64,000 nt of DNA, taken from the NCBI GenBank assembly GCA_033032865.1, contig JAWHQI010000327.1, positions 1,426,001 through 1,490,000 of the forward strand, read 5' to 3'. Below are positions 52,840-64,000 of the stretch, piece after piece (position 1 is the stretch's first letter; every line of letters begins with the position of its first letter). Both the position numbers and the translations under genes were made by a program. The notes under the pieces are model-generated. The model saw nothing but the letters and a program-made list of their open reading frames with translations. It did no database searches and had not been told where the DNA came from. Source of the stretch: Dactylorhiza incarnata (taxonomy: Eukaryota; Streptophyta; Magnoliopsida; Asparagales; Orchidaceae).

Positions 52840-55067
52840 ATTCCCAATAAACAAAAGAATAATTTCGTCCTCGAAATCTAAGTTCGGGTCTACGGGGTTC
52901 CCAGCTCATGAAAATGAGAGGTCTCAAGGTTATCACAAGATTATCTGATAATTGTTATTTCATCTTATCATCCATATCCCAATCTATCCATTCTTCAAAT
53001 GTATTCCATAACAACTCTGTAATAATTCATGGTATGAATTTCTCAAATTATGCGTTCAAATTCTACGTTGCGAAGGGAGTCTTAGAAATGGGAACCATAA
53101 AATCCACCAAAATTTTAAGAAGTTCAAGATATTTCAACATCCTAAAAAATAATTCCTCAAATTGTAATCTCACATTGCACTTTGTGAAGGGGTATGTCTT
53201 TTATTCAACGATTATTTCCAATAAATTATCCATAACTTAGTACTATCACGAGAGATCATATATCAAGCCCATGACATTTCACGTTAACAATTCAGTGGAT
53301 TAATTTCTCAAGTTGTAGTCTCAATTGTATTCGTGAAGGAAGCCTGTTATTCATTCAAGGATTAACTCTACCAAAATTCTCCGAGCTTCCTACTGATATG
53401 AAAACCCATGTGCACATGTGGTAATCTCTCTTGAATCCTTTCATATAGTTCAGCATCGACCAATATGTATGAGTTAAATAATTACCGAGTTCATTATACT
53501 CGTGAGATCATCATTGTTACGTATAAACCATAATCCAACCTCTAAAGTTATGATTTAATGCGGTGTTGTATTTCCCAATATCCCATAATACTCTCCAAAT
53601 CATACAATGTTCTTGGGGGTTATAATGACATTTGTCTTTCGATTCCCAGGCTCATCAAGCCATGAATCTAAAGGTCATAAGTACTCTCTTATTTACTTAA
53701 TCCATAGGTATAATTTTAACGATCTCCGATTAGGTGTCAACTATCCTCCAGAGTATAAGAACATCGGCTACGAATAAATTGTTTGAAAACAAAAGGGGGC
53801 TTGATTTTTCAATAATTGCATGCACATTATCCTCGAACGTTCAGAAATTCAAGAGTTTCCAATAATGGTTCTATCGTGCAAGAATCTAGTTCCAATCCAC
53901 AAGCTTCATGACGCGATAAGTTGTTCCAAGCAGCTAACTTGACAACTTTATGCTTCTAAAACCCAGTCAACTTTCTATTCGTCCCGATTCTATTATAGAT
54001 CATCGTCTCAAGCAGGAGGAGGTGAATCTATGATCCTCCTTAGCATTAGGTTATTTATTCATTTCTTCTAATCACGGGGGCCTATAACTAGGTTCTATTT
54101 CTATCCAATCCATATCCTAAAGTCTCGCACTGACTTCCTTGATTTCAGAGATCATATATACACGTATAACTTGACAACCTCTAAGCATATCCCCAATGGT
54201 TATTTTGCTATCCTCTTATTTACTTGTCTACACCTACAAAACCTCGAAGTCTATAAGTTTGACATTCGTCTTCTAAGTGAGGTCTAGGGGAAATTCAAGT
54301 CAGTACTAAGTTGGCCCAATAAACAAAAGGGATAAGCCCCCATATATTTTGGGCTAAATTCCTTCGATATCACTATAATGCATTTACCCTATATATGCAC
54401 ACAATTCTTAGGGCATACAACCTTGTCTTTGAGTTCTACCTTGAGACTTTATTGATAGGATACACATTCAAGGTCCTTAAAGTTACCATTCACGAATCCT
54501 TCTTAAGGTCAATGTGTGACCTAACCAAGAATGGGACTCCTTTGGATTTGGATTCTTATTCGACCTCTAATACTTATCTTGGTGACCGCTTCACCGTAAA
54601 ATATGCGGGAAGTGTAATTGGTAGGATAATTTATGCTTAAGAGTCTCTTATTACTCCAAAAGTAGGTCACAGGCACCAAATCCTTTGAAATGGTTCAATT
54701 TGTTTGATTAAGGGGGTAAAATCATTTGACAAGTGCGCGGTAAGCATCAGAGTGTAAGCCTCAAACTCCTACACTCGTACTAACTCTTCCTCTTAATCAT
54801 GTCGGGAATCCCCCTGTCCTAACCAAACCTATACTTGGGATCGATTTAAGACTAAGATACGCTATGAAAACGTCTTGGTAAGTCAAATCTAAAGAGTTGT
54901 CCTTAATTGGGTTGGCCTAACTCATTGGAAAATGGACTAAATTGTGTGATTTTTACACATGGGCACACCACTGCTTCCGCTGCTAGTGTCCTCAAACTAA
55001 CTCGAGCGGGGGTGTCCTAGTTTTTGTGGACTTCTTTCTCGTTGGATCGCCTAGCTCTGATACCATT
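52840..55067 (-). other. LARD interior, non-coding
   Basis: No open frame above about 110 codons on either strand and no retroelement motif. The sense end next to the 3' LTR has GATTTCGAGGACGAAATTAT but only a short purine tract. The sense start next to the 5' LTR has the primer site. AT-rich with scattered TTCATC/GATGAA-like text. Confidence 0.75.
55054..55065 (-). other. Primer binding site of the LARD
   Basis: Sense strand TGGTATCAGAGC, continuing TAGGCG, two bases from the 5' LTR. Confidence 0.9.
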
Positions 55068-58000
55068 TGTAAGACCCCTCTCCCGCACCAGGAGAGTTCC
55101 CGGATCTTAAGCCCAGAACCGCCACCTTACGGTGATGCTAGCACTCAAGTTAGCCATCTCCGCAAGACGCCGATCCTGCCGGCAAGCACGAACAACCAGG
55201 CCAATCAGAGATAAGAAGTAAAACTAGCACATAAGTCCACAATCACACGCATCTGTATATATATATATCCAAATGAAAACTGTCCATCAATGAGTACAAG
55301 AAAAGAAAGAGAGAAAGGGGCTTATGCCCAGTACAAGTCCGAAAGAATAAAAAGAAGTACAGTTCTCTCTCTCACTATATAAATCTATGCGGAAGCTACA
55401 AACATAAACATCTCTCATCGAACACTTGTCTAGTAGCGGTAGTAATACACGACATATATTCCTCAGGTTCTGTCTCCCCTGCCAGCTGGACTCCAGCTCC
55501 TCGGTTACCTACGGTTACCACCGACCGTTAGTCATAAAGACTAAGACAATTTTGTCCCCGCCTCCCTCCGCGACTCCTAGGCACCGCGCGGGAGGAAGAA
55601 GCGGAGGACAACAAAGTGGAGTAATCAAAAGCAGGTGACAGATATTCTACGATATCAAGAGTATAACATATAAGTTCTATGCTAGCAATATGAACCAGTA
55701 AACAGTACTAAAAGCAGTAAAGTAATATCGCAGCAGAGAAAGAAGTAAGCATAAAGAAGCAGTGCGACGCAAGGAAGATAATTTAAAAGTAACCATTGAT
55801 TTATAGGAATGCCCATACAAACCTATAGACCAAGGGGTCGTTTAGCAGGGCCTATCGTATAAAAAGTCACATACCAATTTATACGATAGGGGTAGGGGTT
55901 GGAATGCAATGTTCATGCTATGTCATGCAAGGTATGTTGTTATGCTATGTTCATACAAGTGCAACTCACACACTACGACTCTATGCGCATAGACCTTTAG
56001 TTCCCCCTTTTTGGAGCTAGCAAGACTCCCCGGATACTCCCGTAGTGGCAAACGGAAGCGGTGGGTTGGGCCTCGCCCACCTCTAGGTTGGTATTCACAC
56101 TACCTAACCTAGACCTATCGTACGCCTCAACACAAAACCGTGGAGCGTCTGCGTACTCTTGCTGACTGGACCGCCAGACTTTCTAGGCTAAGCGTATATA
56201 CCACACTTGCCGAGTCAACGTATTGACGTCGGTGTGAACGTCCGTCCAATACAGAAGACCCACCACCTTCAATGCACATGCAACATGTTCTACAATCTAT
56301 CTCCGAGCCATAAGCTCCCCGGGCTAACCTGCCCGTCATTAATAACCTTCCGAGCCACCGGCTCCCCGGACCAACCCGTCCGTACCAACAAACTCTACTG
56401 AGTTGCAAGCTCACCTGACTTTCAATCCGCTCTTTCAAACACTGAGCTTACTGCTCGCATCACCAAACAGACTAGGCTCCCGCAACCACGGGGTGTGGGT
56501 GAGTGTGTTATTAGATTATTCTTGTAACATCTTATCCCTACGGTTTACGTTTAATCTTGGATTCCCGAGGGTTACCCTATAAAAGGCTCGCTACGGTATT
56601 AGGAAACTACAATGGGATGACACCCCAAAATTCCCTTTCCCAAGACACTTAGTATTACTGAAATCTACCCATAAGATTACCCTCTTATCATTTCACCTGA
56701 ATTAACCTCAGCGCTTTATGACTCTCTAAGGGGAAGGACGATCTTTCGTCAATCCCAAGCACAACCTTACCCACAGCTCACCAAGCACTCTCATCTTCTA
56801 ACTCCTATTTAGACTACTCTTGTTTAGTTATTATTCTACTTGGAAGTTTAGGGTGAAGGGTTCGCAAGGTACTAGGGTATGTGATGGGATGATGCCCAAC
56901 CCCTTTCCAGGACAATTAATATTCTTGGCGGCTACCTTGACCTAACCTTCCACCCTCTCATTACCCTTTATAACTTACGCCTTATGTTTCACCCCGCTCC
57001 TATGCAATCAATCTTTTGGACTCAACTCTAAAACTTCTAGTCCTCTAAGTGGTCTAAACTCATCTCTTGATGTAATTCAATTCTCCCCGATTTCCTTATG
57101 ATTATATTGACCCATTCATCATGATGAGTTTTTACTATCCGCAGACCACGACATATAACTAACTTAGACTCCTAAGATGGAATCTTGGTCAAATTACTTC
57201 CATATGACTTCTAATTATTATCGTAGGTTCATAGTGGATGTAATGAGGAATAATCAAAATCCAAACATGTTTCATCTAATTTTGACCTCTATAAAAGTTC
57301 ATTAATTACTAACATGAATCTAAATGTGAAGGAGGTATCATGCTAGTGAATTCAAACTTGTTAAATATCCTTCCAGAGATGAAATGTGACATAATAAAAA
57401 GATTTCCAATATTTCATATTTTTCCAGCAATTAAATAACCATAATCCCTAATTTTCAATGAATGAATGGAAAAATAATTTTACACATCAAGTACAAGATT
57501 TTGACTTCCTAAAATTCTGTAAATATTACAGTAGCTTCATATGAACATAAAATCACTATTTCCAGGAGATCATATTTTTCCAAACATTTTAAACCCACAA
57601 TTTCTATTTATCTTTAAAGGAGAGAAAATATGGCTCTACACTACAAGTGCTATGTTAAGACTTCAATAAATTCTGGGAAAATTATTATGGCATAATATTG
57701 GTCTAAGAACATCAATTCCTAAGTTTCACATTTTTAACAGAATTTTCTGACCATAATTTCTATTTAACATTAATAGGGTGCAAATAGTGATTTACACTAC
57801 AACTACCATTAATATGTCTCTATAAATTCTGAGAAAATTATCCTAGTATAATAATCATCTAAAAACACTAAATCCAGAGATTTAGAAATTTTCAAACTAT
57901 TTTACCCCATTAAATTAATTAATTACATAAAGGGAGTTTTTCCTCAATAAATTGATAATTACCTCAAAAAATCATCTAAAAATTATGATAAAATTTACAG

Positions 58001-60587
58001 AGCTATAGAATCACCCAGGAACCCTTCTAGAATAATTTCATAATTCTCCAAATGCATATGAGACCTAAATGTCATATTTGAATAAATTGACCTAACCAAA
58101 AAAATCAAATTCAGAGATATAAATGAGGTCCAATAATTCCAACAAAATTCCTAAATGTGCCTTTCCAGTCAAATATCCATTTCCCAGAGTTTTGGATTTA
58201 ACCCTAAGTTTTTGATTCAAATTATTCCATTAATTTAAAAGTGTGACAATTATCATTTAATTAAAGATTTTAGGAAAATAATTTCAAAAAATCATGAAAC
58301 TTATGTCAATGATGTATATCCTCATGACATACACTAAACTTAAGGTTTCAGAGGCATGGAAGGTGATTCCCACCTTCAATTCCATTAAAAAGCTCAAAAG
58401 CCCAAATTGACTATTAGCACCCCACTTCTCCTCTTAAACCCTAACTTCATTTTGAATTTCAGAGAAAACCACTCATGCACATGAGATGAGATTTTAACTA
58501 GTGACTTAGATATGTATGAAGAGTTCACCCCACAAATTAGGAGGTGTTTGGAGTTATACAACTCCTTAAATACCAAAAATTTACTTTTTCTAATATATGA
58601 ATTAGCACAATGGATACACCTCCAAAAATTCTCAAATTAAAACCCTAGGTGTGTCATCATACCATGCATGCATGGTAGAAAATTCAAGTGATTTGGTTTA
58701 GCCAATTAAAAGTTATAGCCTTTTTAATTTCTGCCCTACACAAGGGGCAGTCTTAGGAGAATGGGTGCCCTGGTGTCCACAGTGCACCAAATCCGATGAT
58801 TAGGGTGGCAAAGGAAATAGACCCATAGGGCTACCAAAGCTATCTCTGCCATGTTTTACAAAATCGGCCTCTAAGGCCTTCAAAAATGGCATGCAAACTA
58901 CTTAAAAATCTTAGACAGAAATATTATGGTTTGCCAATAGACATAAAGAGCAGTCCTAGAAAAATAGGTGCCCTGGTGTCCACAATGCACCAAATCAGAT
59001 GATTAAGGTGGCAAATGAAAGTAGACCCATAGGGCTACAAAAGCTATCTCTGCCACTTTTTACAAAATCGGCCTCTAAGGCCTTCAAAAATGGCATGCAA
59101 CTACTTAAAAAAAATTAGGCAGAATTAAGGTGGTCTGCCAATAGAGATCAAGGAGACGAAATCAACGGCTGTGATTTCGTCTCCTTCCTCTAGCCGACGG
59201 CCCAGAGGAAATGGATCTTGATCCCGGCCAACCACCACCCTCCCCGGCCATCTGCCGCCGCCACCACCTCCGTTGAGGGGTTGGCCGTCGATTGGCGGTG
59301 GAATGGTGGCCGGAGGTGGTGGTTCCCGGCGATCTCTGGAGGAAGCCCAAACGGAGCTCGGGAGGGAATAAACCCATGGCTGACGGCTCAATTGAGCTCG
59401 CCTTCCCTTTCTAGGACCTTAGATAACTAGCACAGAGGGAGGGGGGAGAAATCGTACCCTAAACGAGCTTGGCGGCGCGTATTGAGGTGGTGCGGCACGG
59501 TGGTGGCGAGCTCCGTCGATCCTTGCCATTTCCTCCATTCTCAGCCGATTCCTTTGATCCAGGGTAGCAGATCCACTCCTCCAGGCCCTCTGAAGCTGAT
59601 GGTGTCGTCGAAAAGAAGTGGGGAGGTCTCTAAGTGGAGCTGCCATTAGGAGGAGCTCGGCCACACCTTGGATGCTCCTCCTAGCTGCCAAGTGGCATTG
59701 CTCCAGCCCAAAATTCGGCTGGTATTGATGTGGGGAGCTCAGATCTAGCCTTGGGCAGAAGAATGGAGGGCCACATGGCCTCCATTCCTAAAATCTCCTT
59801 TGTCCTTAAGGAGGAAGGGGAGATTTTCCACTTTTGCCCCCATGCATGTGTTTGCATGCTGGATTCAGAGGGCAAGGGTGGTCATTGTGCACATGGTATT
59901 CAGAAAGGGCTTTGGGTGAGGGCCTTAATCCATTGGAATTTGGATTAATCCCAATTAAGCCCAATTTAGGCAAAATTGACCCTATGTTGACTTTTGGGTT
60001 GACTTGGTCAATTGGGTGTGTTGACTGGTCCAATGTGATGGTCTTGAGTCTATTGACTCTATCCAAGGTTGGTTGAGTCATGGTGAGGACCTAGGTTGGC
60101 TAATTTGACCAATAAGTGTGATTTTGACCAAAATTGGGGGGAAAAGTTGACTTTGGTCAATTTGGCCAAATTGAAGACTCCATGATGGGGCTTTTGAGTC
60201 AATTAGGTCCCTCATGATGTCCTAAGACTAGGGGTGGAGTCAATTTCATGCTTTGGGGTTCAATTGAACTTATTGGGGAGGATTTGACCTATGTTGACCT
60301 AAGTTTGACTTTGGTCAAATTGGGTCAATTGGTGACCCCATGATGGGGCTTTTGGGTCTATGGCATTCCTTGGAGTGCTTACCATCTATTGGAGGAGTCA
60401 ATTTGCAAGTGTGAGTTCATGTTGAGCTAGTTTGACCTAGGTTGACTTGAGCCTTATAGTAGACCACAGGTGAGTTCTCCTAACCCTATGTGTCCTAAGG
60501 CTGCAATTTAGCTCAAACTCACCACACTCCCCACCTGTCTCACCCAAAATTGGAGTTAGGGGGTCTAGTAGGAAATGGGATGTTACA
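55068..60587 (-). repeat. 5' LTR of the LARD
   Basis: Same layout as the partner LTR, including the duplicated unit of about 200 bp (58745-59150) and the TTGAC-rich block (59970-60455). Confidence 0.9.
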
Positions 60588-60592
60588 TTAGG

Positions 60593-61298
60593 CACGGTGG
60601 CGTTCATGCTTGTCTCAGCATGGTGGCCCAAATAAACAGCTCGAACAATATTAGGTGGGCCACACGAGATGGTTCCACGGTTGCAGATCTCATCAAGTTG
60701 CTCGCGACCTTTTTCCTTTGTACCAAGCGGTGTAGTCGTGGAGTTCAAAACACTCAACGATTTCATGGCCAGTTTTGCAATAATGGTTGCACAGTTTATC
60801 GCTACTGCTCTGTGATTTAGAAGAACCAGAAGATAGTTGGCGTTCCTTTGTTGCAGTATGCATAGCAACAGTCATAGGTTCAATTCTTCCGTCTTGGCCG
60901 CGCACAATAGTTCGATGCCTCTCTTCCCGGGTGATCAAGGCACACACCTTACTAATAGTGGGGAGAGGATCCATGTTCAAAATTTGGGATCTGATAGTGT
61001 CAAACATGGAATCGTCTAAGCCCATAAGGAATTGATGCAATTATTCTTCTTCACTTTCGCGCAGAAATTCCTTTGTGGAACCACAAGTACAACTCGGGAC
61101 TTTGGAGTAGCTTCCGAGTTCATCCTATAGCCCCTTTAACTTTGTGTAGAAGGACATGACGTTCAACCCTTATTGGAGAAAAGATGAGAGCTCACTCTTT
61201 AATACATACACCCTTGGGGCATTCCCGATAGCAAATCTTTCCCGCGGGTCTTCCGGCACCGCCAGTGCAGTGTCCAAATAGGCCACACTGGGTTGGAT
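60593..61298 (-). pseudogene. Old copia: Gag
   Basis: From 61298 the minus strand reads TALAVPEDPRERFAIGNAPR, then LHQFLMGLDDSMFDTIRSQI, the UBN2-type copia Gag domain. A zinc-knuckle remnant (CNHYCKTGHEIVECFELHD, spacing off by one residue) ends before the LARD at 60588. Several stops are present. The N-terminus and 5' LTR are missing, cut by the LTR beginning at 61299. Confidence 0.8.
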
Positions 61299-62346
61299 TG
61301 TTGGATCGGTAGGCTCCCTTAGAGGGGGGGGGGGGGGAATAAGGGTTGTAAAACTTTTATGTTGTTTGAAATACTTGAAATATTAGGAGATCAAAATAGT
61401 GCAAAACAAAGACAAATTAAGAGAAAGAAAATAGAGACATGATTTTATTAGTATAAAAAGTAGGATTACAAAACTTGATTTCTTATAATGCTAGAAATCG
61501 AAGGCGAATAGTAAAAATCTTTTTCATTATCTATCCCGACTCGTATCCCCATGAACCGGTGGCTTTAGCATATCCTTCCCGGATACGGCCTCAAGCCACT
61601 CTAGCCAATCCTCCCTCGGATACGGCCTCGATCACCCCTAGATCTACATCCTAGACCTAGTCGCCAACACGAGGCGAATTCACTAAACGATTACAAGAAT
61701 AAAAATGTGAAATATGCAACAATAATATTAAAACTCCCTCTTGAGGAACTTCTGAAGTTGGAGACGAAGAACCGTTGTAGAATAAGCGTTATTGAAGCGA
61801 TCATCGTTTGGATCCGGCGTGAAGAAATTCTCCTTCATAAATTCGCAGAACTTTGGTGGGAGATCATTTTTCGGCAGAATAAGGCTCTGGAATTTTAGCA
61901 CTAAACCTCTCTCAAACTTGTGTGTAGAAAATGAGAGGAGAGGGGTCCTTTTTATAGCCTTGGAGCTAGCGCTTGTGCTAGCGCTACCGTCGGCGCTGTC
62001 CTGGATTAGGAAACATTCTCCGTGTGCGTATCTTCAATCCAAGGAAATCCTCCCGACATTCCTCAAGTGCTCCGCGATAGCGCCTGCGCTATCCGCTAGC
62101 GCCTGTCGCTAGCGCCTTCTAAAATAGCTCCCAAAATTACTCTAATCAGAGCTAGCGTCTGCGCTAGGTGCTACCGTCGGCGCTAGTGTACATGTTGGAA
62201 TTTTGGCTTTAAATTTAGTGACAACCTTCTTATGCTATCCTTGAGTCATATGGACTTGTTTCCTGCACACTTAAACACACAAGATCAAATACGCATAAGA
62301 TTTATTATTCTCAAGCCTAGGAGATGCGAAAGACCATGTTCCAACA
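61299..62346 (-). repeat. LTR of a further Sirevirus-like family, 3' copy
   Basis: 1,048 bp; plus strand TGTTGGATCGG...GTTCCAACA. The sense 3' end (CTTATTCCCCCC...CTCTAAGGGAGC) matches the style of the element at 27355-45432. A sense polypurine tract AAAATGGGGAGTT lies just outside at 62347-62359. Contains several GCTAGCGC palindromes (61966-62190). It cuts the old copia gag at 61298. The rest of its element would lie to the right. Confidence 0.75.
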
Positions 62347-63062
62347 AACTCCCCATTTTGATAATAACAAATTCATTAATGATAAATCAGAGCATTAATA
62401 TATAAGCATAATGAAACCTACTTGTGTGTGTTATGAGAGTGATGACTTAGGATAATTGTCGTTTTAGGTATTTAGAATTGCTCCCCCTAAATACATGCTC
62501 CCACTATGTGAATGCTCCACTTATATGTAAGCTATCTTCTTATTCTTTAATCATGTTAGTTTTCCAATTTGATAGCGTTTATTATTTATCATGTTAGTTC
62601 TCCCCCTTTTGTTATTAGCAAAAGTGGGGAAGGTAGCAAGGGACATAGAAAGAAGTTTTTTTATAAGAAAAGATAAGGCATGATTGAGCTTTTTTTTGAG
62701 GAAATGAAAAGATAAGGAGTTTTTAGCATAAAAATTTTCATTGAAATAAATCAGAGTTTTTAGCATAAAAATAATATTCATGTTTAGAATAATCACTATA
62801 AATTTTACCAAGCAAGTCTATCACTTGTTGAAGGAAAAGAATTTTAAGATTCAAGTGATGATGCACACAAAAGAGAAGACTTTAAATAAGCATGAAAGCG
62901 CAAGGTAAAAAACTATATGGTAATGATGCGGAAGACTTATCGAAATACAAGAAACACTTTTTTGTAATCATGATAATTCATAAGAAAATATATGAGTTTA
63001 AGTTCCAAAAAAATGTTTTTGTAAATCATTATTCATTTAAAATTTTGACAATAAAGTAACCA
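62347..63062 (-). other. AT-rich interior of the element at 61299
   Basis: Begins with the polypurine tract and continues as AT-rich sequence with CCCCCT runs (62482-62510, 62600) like those before Sirevirus 3' LTRs. No coding content. Ends where a different LTR-like segment begins at 63063. Confidence 0.5.
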
Positions 63063-63520
63063 TGTTGAAGCCAGGAAATCCCGGCTCCAAAATTCGGATC
63101 AATGCAGCTGGAGGCTACTCGGCCAGCAGTCCGGCTAAACGGCTTGACTGACAACGACGAAAAGGGCTAGGACAAAGAACAACAGGACCCCAGGCGCTGC
63201 GCCAGAGAGGTCTCACCACATACCCAGAAGCTCACAAGAGACTTCCCCTCCACAACCAAAAATGTCCGTGCAGGGTACGAGGATGGCACCGACTTGGCTA
63301 GTACTGGGAGTAATGACCAAGGATGATGGGTCTGAGAATTTGAATGTGGGAGTTCCATAAGGTTCAGGTGCCGATCCAAGTACCCCTGGGGTCCTATTTA
63401 TAGGCAAACCAAAGAGAGGGGGGGGGGGGGGGTCTTATTTATACCCCACCTAACTCGACAACTAGGCGACATTTAGGCGACCTCGCCTGAAAAGGGGCTA
63501 GTATCACCTATGGTTGCCCA
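63063..63520 (-). repeat. LTR-like segment, minus orientation, outer limit unclear
   Basis: Plus strand begins TGTTGAAGCCAGG. The minus strand has CCTATAAATAGG at about 63395-63406, a TATA box with the same surroundings (GGTAC near, GCCTATAAATAG) as in the copia LTRs at 13888 and 15518. A G-run of about 17 lies at 63418. I cannot find its partner. Confidence 0.45.
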
Positions 63521-63825
63521 CCTTTTGGCGAGTATCAGGGCTACTCGCACGAGTCCACCCATACTCGCCCAGGCCTTCAACTGCTCCTGCTGGCTGAGTT
63601 GTCCTGTGTCTTTGACTGCTGACCTCTGTGTTGATCTTTTGACATTGACTTCTACCTACGTGGTTTTGAATGGGCCCACCCTCGGAGAATGAGGGTTGTA
63701 CACAATCTCCGCTCTTTGCGAGTAATATAGTTGCTCGGAAAGAATCATCCAATCTTCATTCGATGAGTTGTCCTTCTGGCGAGCACTGATCTATAGTCGG
63801 CATCTCGCTGGCCAACGCCCTGGCC

Positions 63826-63835
63826 CTATATATAG
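63826..63835 (+). promoter_or_regulatory. TATA box
   Basis: CTATATATAG, 48 bases before an ATG at 63883, in sequence changing from AT-rich repeats to balanced composition. Confidence 0.5.
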
Positions 63836-63882
63836 AGGGGGAGTGGTCCCTGATGGCAAGGCTTTTTTGAACTCGCTTCAAG

Positions 63883-64000
63883 ATGTCGCGTAGTATTGCT
63901 GAAGAAGTTGCCGTTAACATGGGCGACCTTTTGGGATTACTGCCGCCTGCTCGAACTCCTGCTCGTGTAGACGCCGAGCTTGAAGACTTCCTCGCTTCCA
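63883..64000 (+). CDS. Unidentified reading frame, 5' part only
   Basis: The ATG at 63883 opens MSRSIAEEVAVNMGDLLGLL, then PPARTPARVDAELEDFLAS, to the window edge without a stop (39 codons). It follows a good TATA box (63826) with a short leader. I do not recognise the protein. Codon use is balanced and the residues look like an ordinary soluble N-terminus. In this context it could be the gag of another LTR element or a host gene; the sequence beyond the window decides. Confidence 0.35.
   Translation, partial: MSRSIAEEVAVNMGDLLGLLPPARTPARVDAELEDFLAS

Larger units (their letters stand above)
47282..60587 (-). mobile_element. LARD: non-autonomous element with 5.5-kb LTRs
   Basis: LTRs 47282-52839 (5,558 bp) and 55068-60587 (5,520 bp), TGTAAGACCCCTC...GGGATGTTACA on the plus strand, with a perfect TTAGG duplication (47277-47281, 60588-60592). 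The interior is only 2,228 bp and encodes nothing recognisable. The primer site (TGGTATCAGAGC, minus strand, 55065-55054) shows the sense strand is minus. The sense 3' interior end reads GATTTCGAGGACGAAATTAT, a phrase found just before the 3' LTR of many plant gypsy elements, which suggests a gypsy parent. LTRs differ by scattered changes and a 34-bp deletion near 56855. It lies between protease and gag of the old copia. Confidence 0.93.
18221..61298 (-). mobile_element. Old minus-strand copia element, split into pieces by later insertions
   Basis: Minus-strand order: Gag (61298-60593), protease, pre-integrase and integrase start (47281-46656), integrase, RT and RNase H (26718-24210), polypurine tract and 3' LTR (18443-18221). 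The pieces join cleanly when the inserted elements and one copy of each target duplication are removed: AATAC at 18439/24205, TTA(A) at 26719/46652, TTAGG at 47277/60588. Only about 4.1 kb of the 43 kb is original. The 5' LTR is not in the window, as the element is cut at 61298 by another LTR. Many stops and frameshifts show it is old. Confidence 0.85.

Noticed and set aside
52908..54640. Short frames in the LARD interior (110 and 81 codons)
   Set aside because: No recognisable domain, antisense to the element, and expected by chance at this length.
63418..63434. Long G-run as a functional quadruplex
   Set aside because: Homopolymer length is unreliable in assemblies; similar runs at 27871, 45401 and 61326 lie at LTR ends of other elements.

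Overview
The window is a piece of a large, transposon-filled plant nuclear genome, almost certainly an angiosperm. The evidence is dense nests of copia, gypsy and Sirevirus-type LTR retrotransposons, tRNA-iMet primer binding sites, plant-style hAT-like and PIF/Harbinger-like DNA elements, and a spliced fragment of the plant form of the RNA polymerase subunit gene RPB6. I cannot name the species. Almost nothing here is ordinary host gene space. The value of the window lies in the host gene remnant and in a clear record of nested insertions, most of them datable relative to each other by target-site duplications (TSDs).

Layout. 1-2416: remnants of two gypsy elements in opposite orientation. 2894-12673 (minus strand): exons 1-4 of an RPB6-like gene. 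Its first intron is about 9.3 kb because a chromovirus (3489-11686) sits in it. That chromovirus carries a 2-kb small-LTR element (5612-7664), two hAT-like non-autonomous elements (7881-8404 and 10641-11403) and a 31-bp minisatellite. The last RPB6 exons are absent and one splice acceptor looks broken. 13144-13811: another hAT-like miniature element. 13888-17913: a rearranged copia insertion with inverted LTR ends and a perfect TATTA duplication.

18221-61298: one old minus-strand copia element, blown apart by later insertions but readable in four pieces (LTR; integrase, RT and RNase H; protease and integrase; Gag). Inserted in it are (a) a very young gag-only LTR element, 18444-24204; (b) a PIF/Harbinger-like element, 26723-46651, which holds a gag-only LTR element (27355-45432), which in turn holds an 11.6-kb Sirevirus-like copia (27831-39479); (c) a LARD with 5.5-kb LTRs and a non-coding 2.2-kb interior, 47282-60587; and (d) an LTR of yet another family at 61299-62346. 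The deepest stack is four levels. 63063-64000 holds another LTR-like segment and, at the edge, a TATA box followed by the start of an unidentified reading frame.

How the parts work together. The Sirevirus-like element is the only one with near-complete gag, pol and a downstream third reading frame, although each carries breaks. The gag-only element at 18444 shares its polypurine tract and LTR start with it and may use enzymes of that lineage. Several LTR families carry CpG-containing repeated or palindromic motifs (GTTCGACGAA/GTCGAACG types and TARCGC...GCGYTA types), and the LARD LTR has a dense cluster of W-box sequences. These are the least explained signals in the window.
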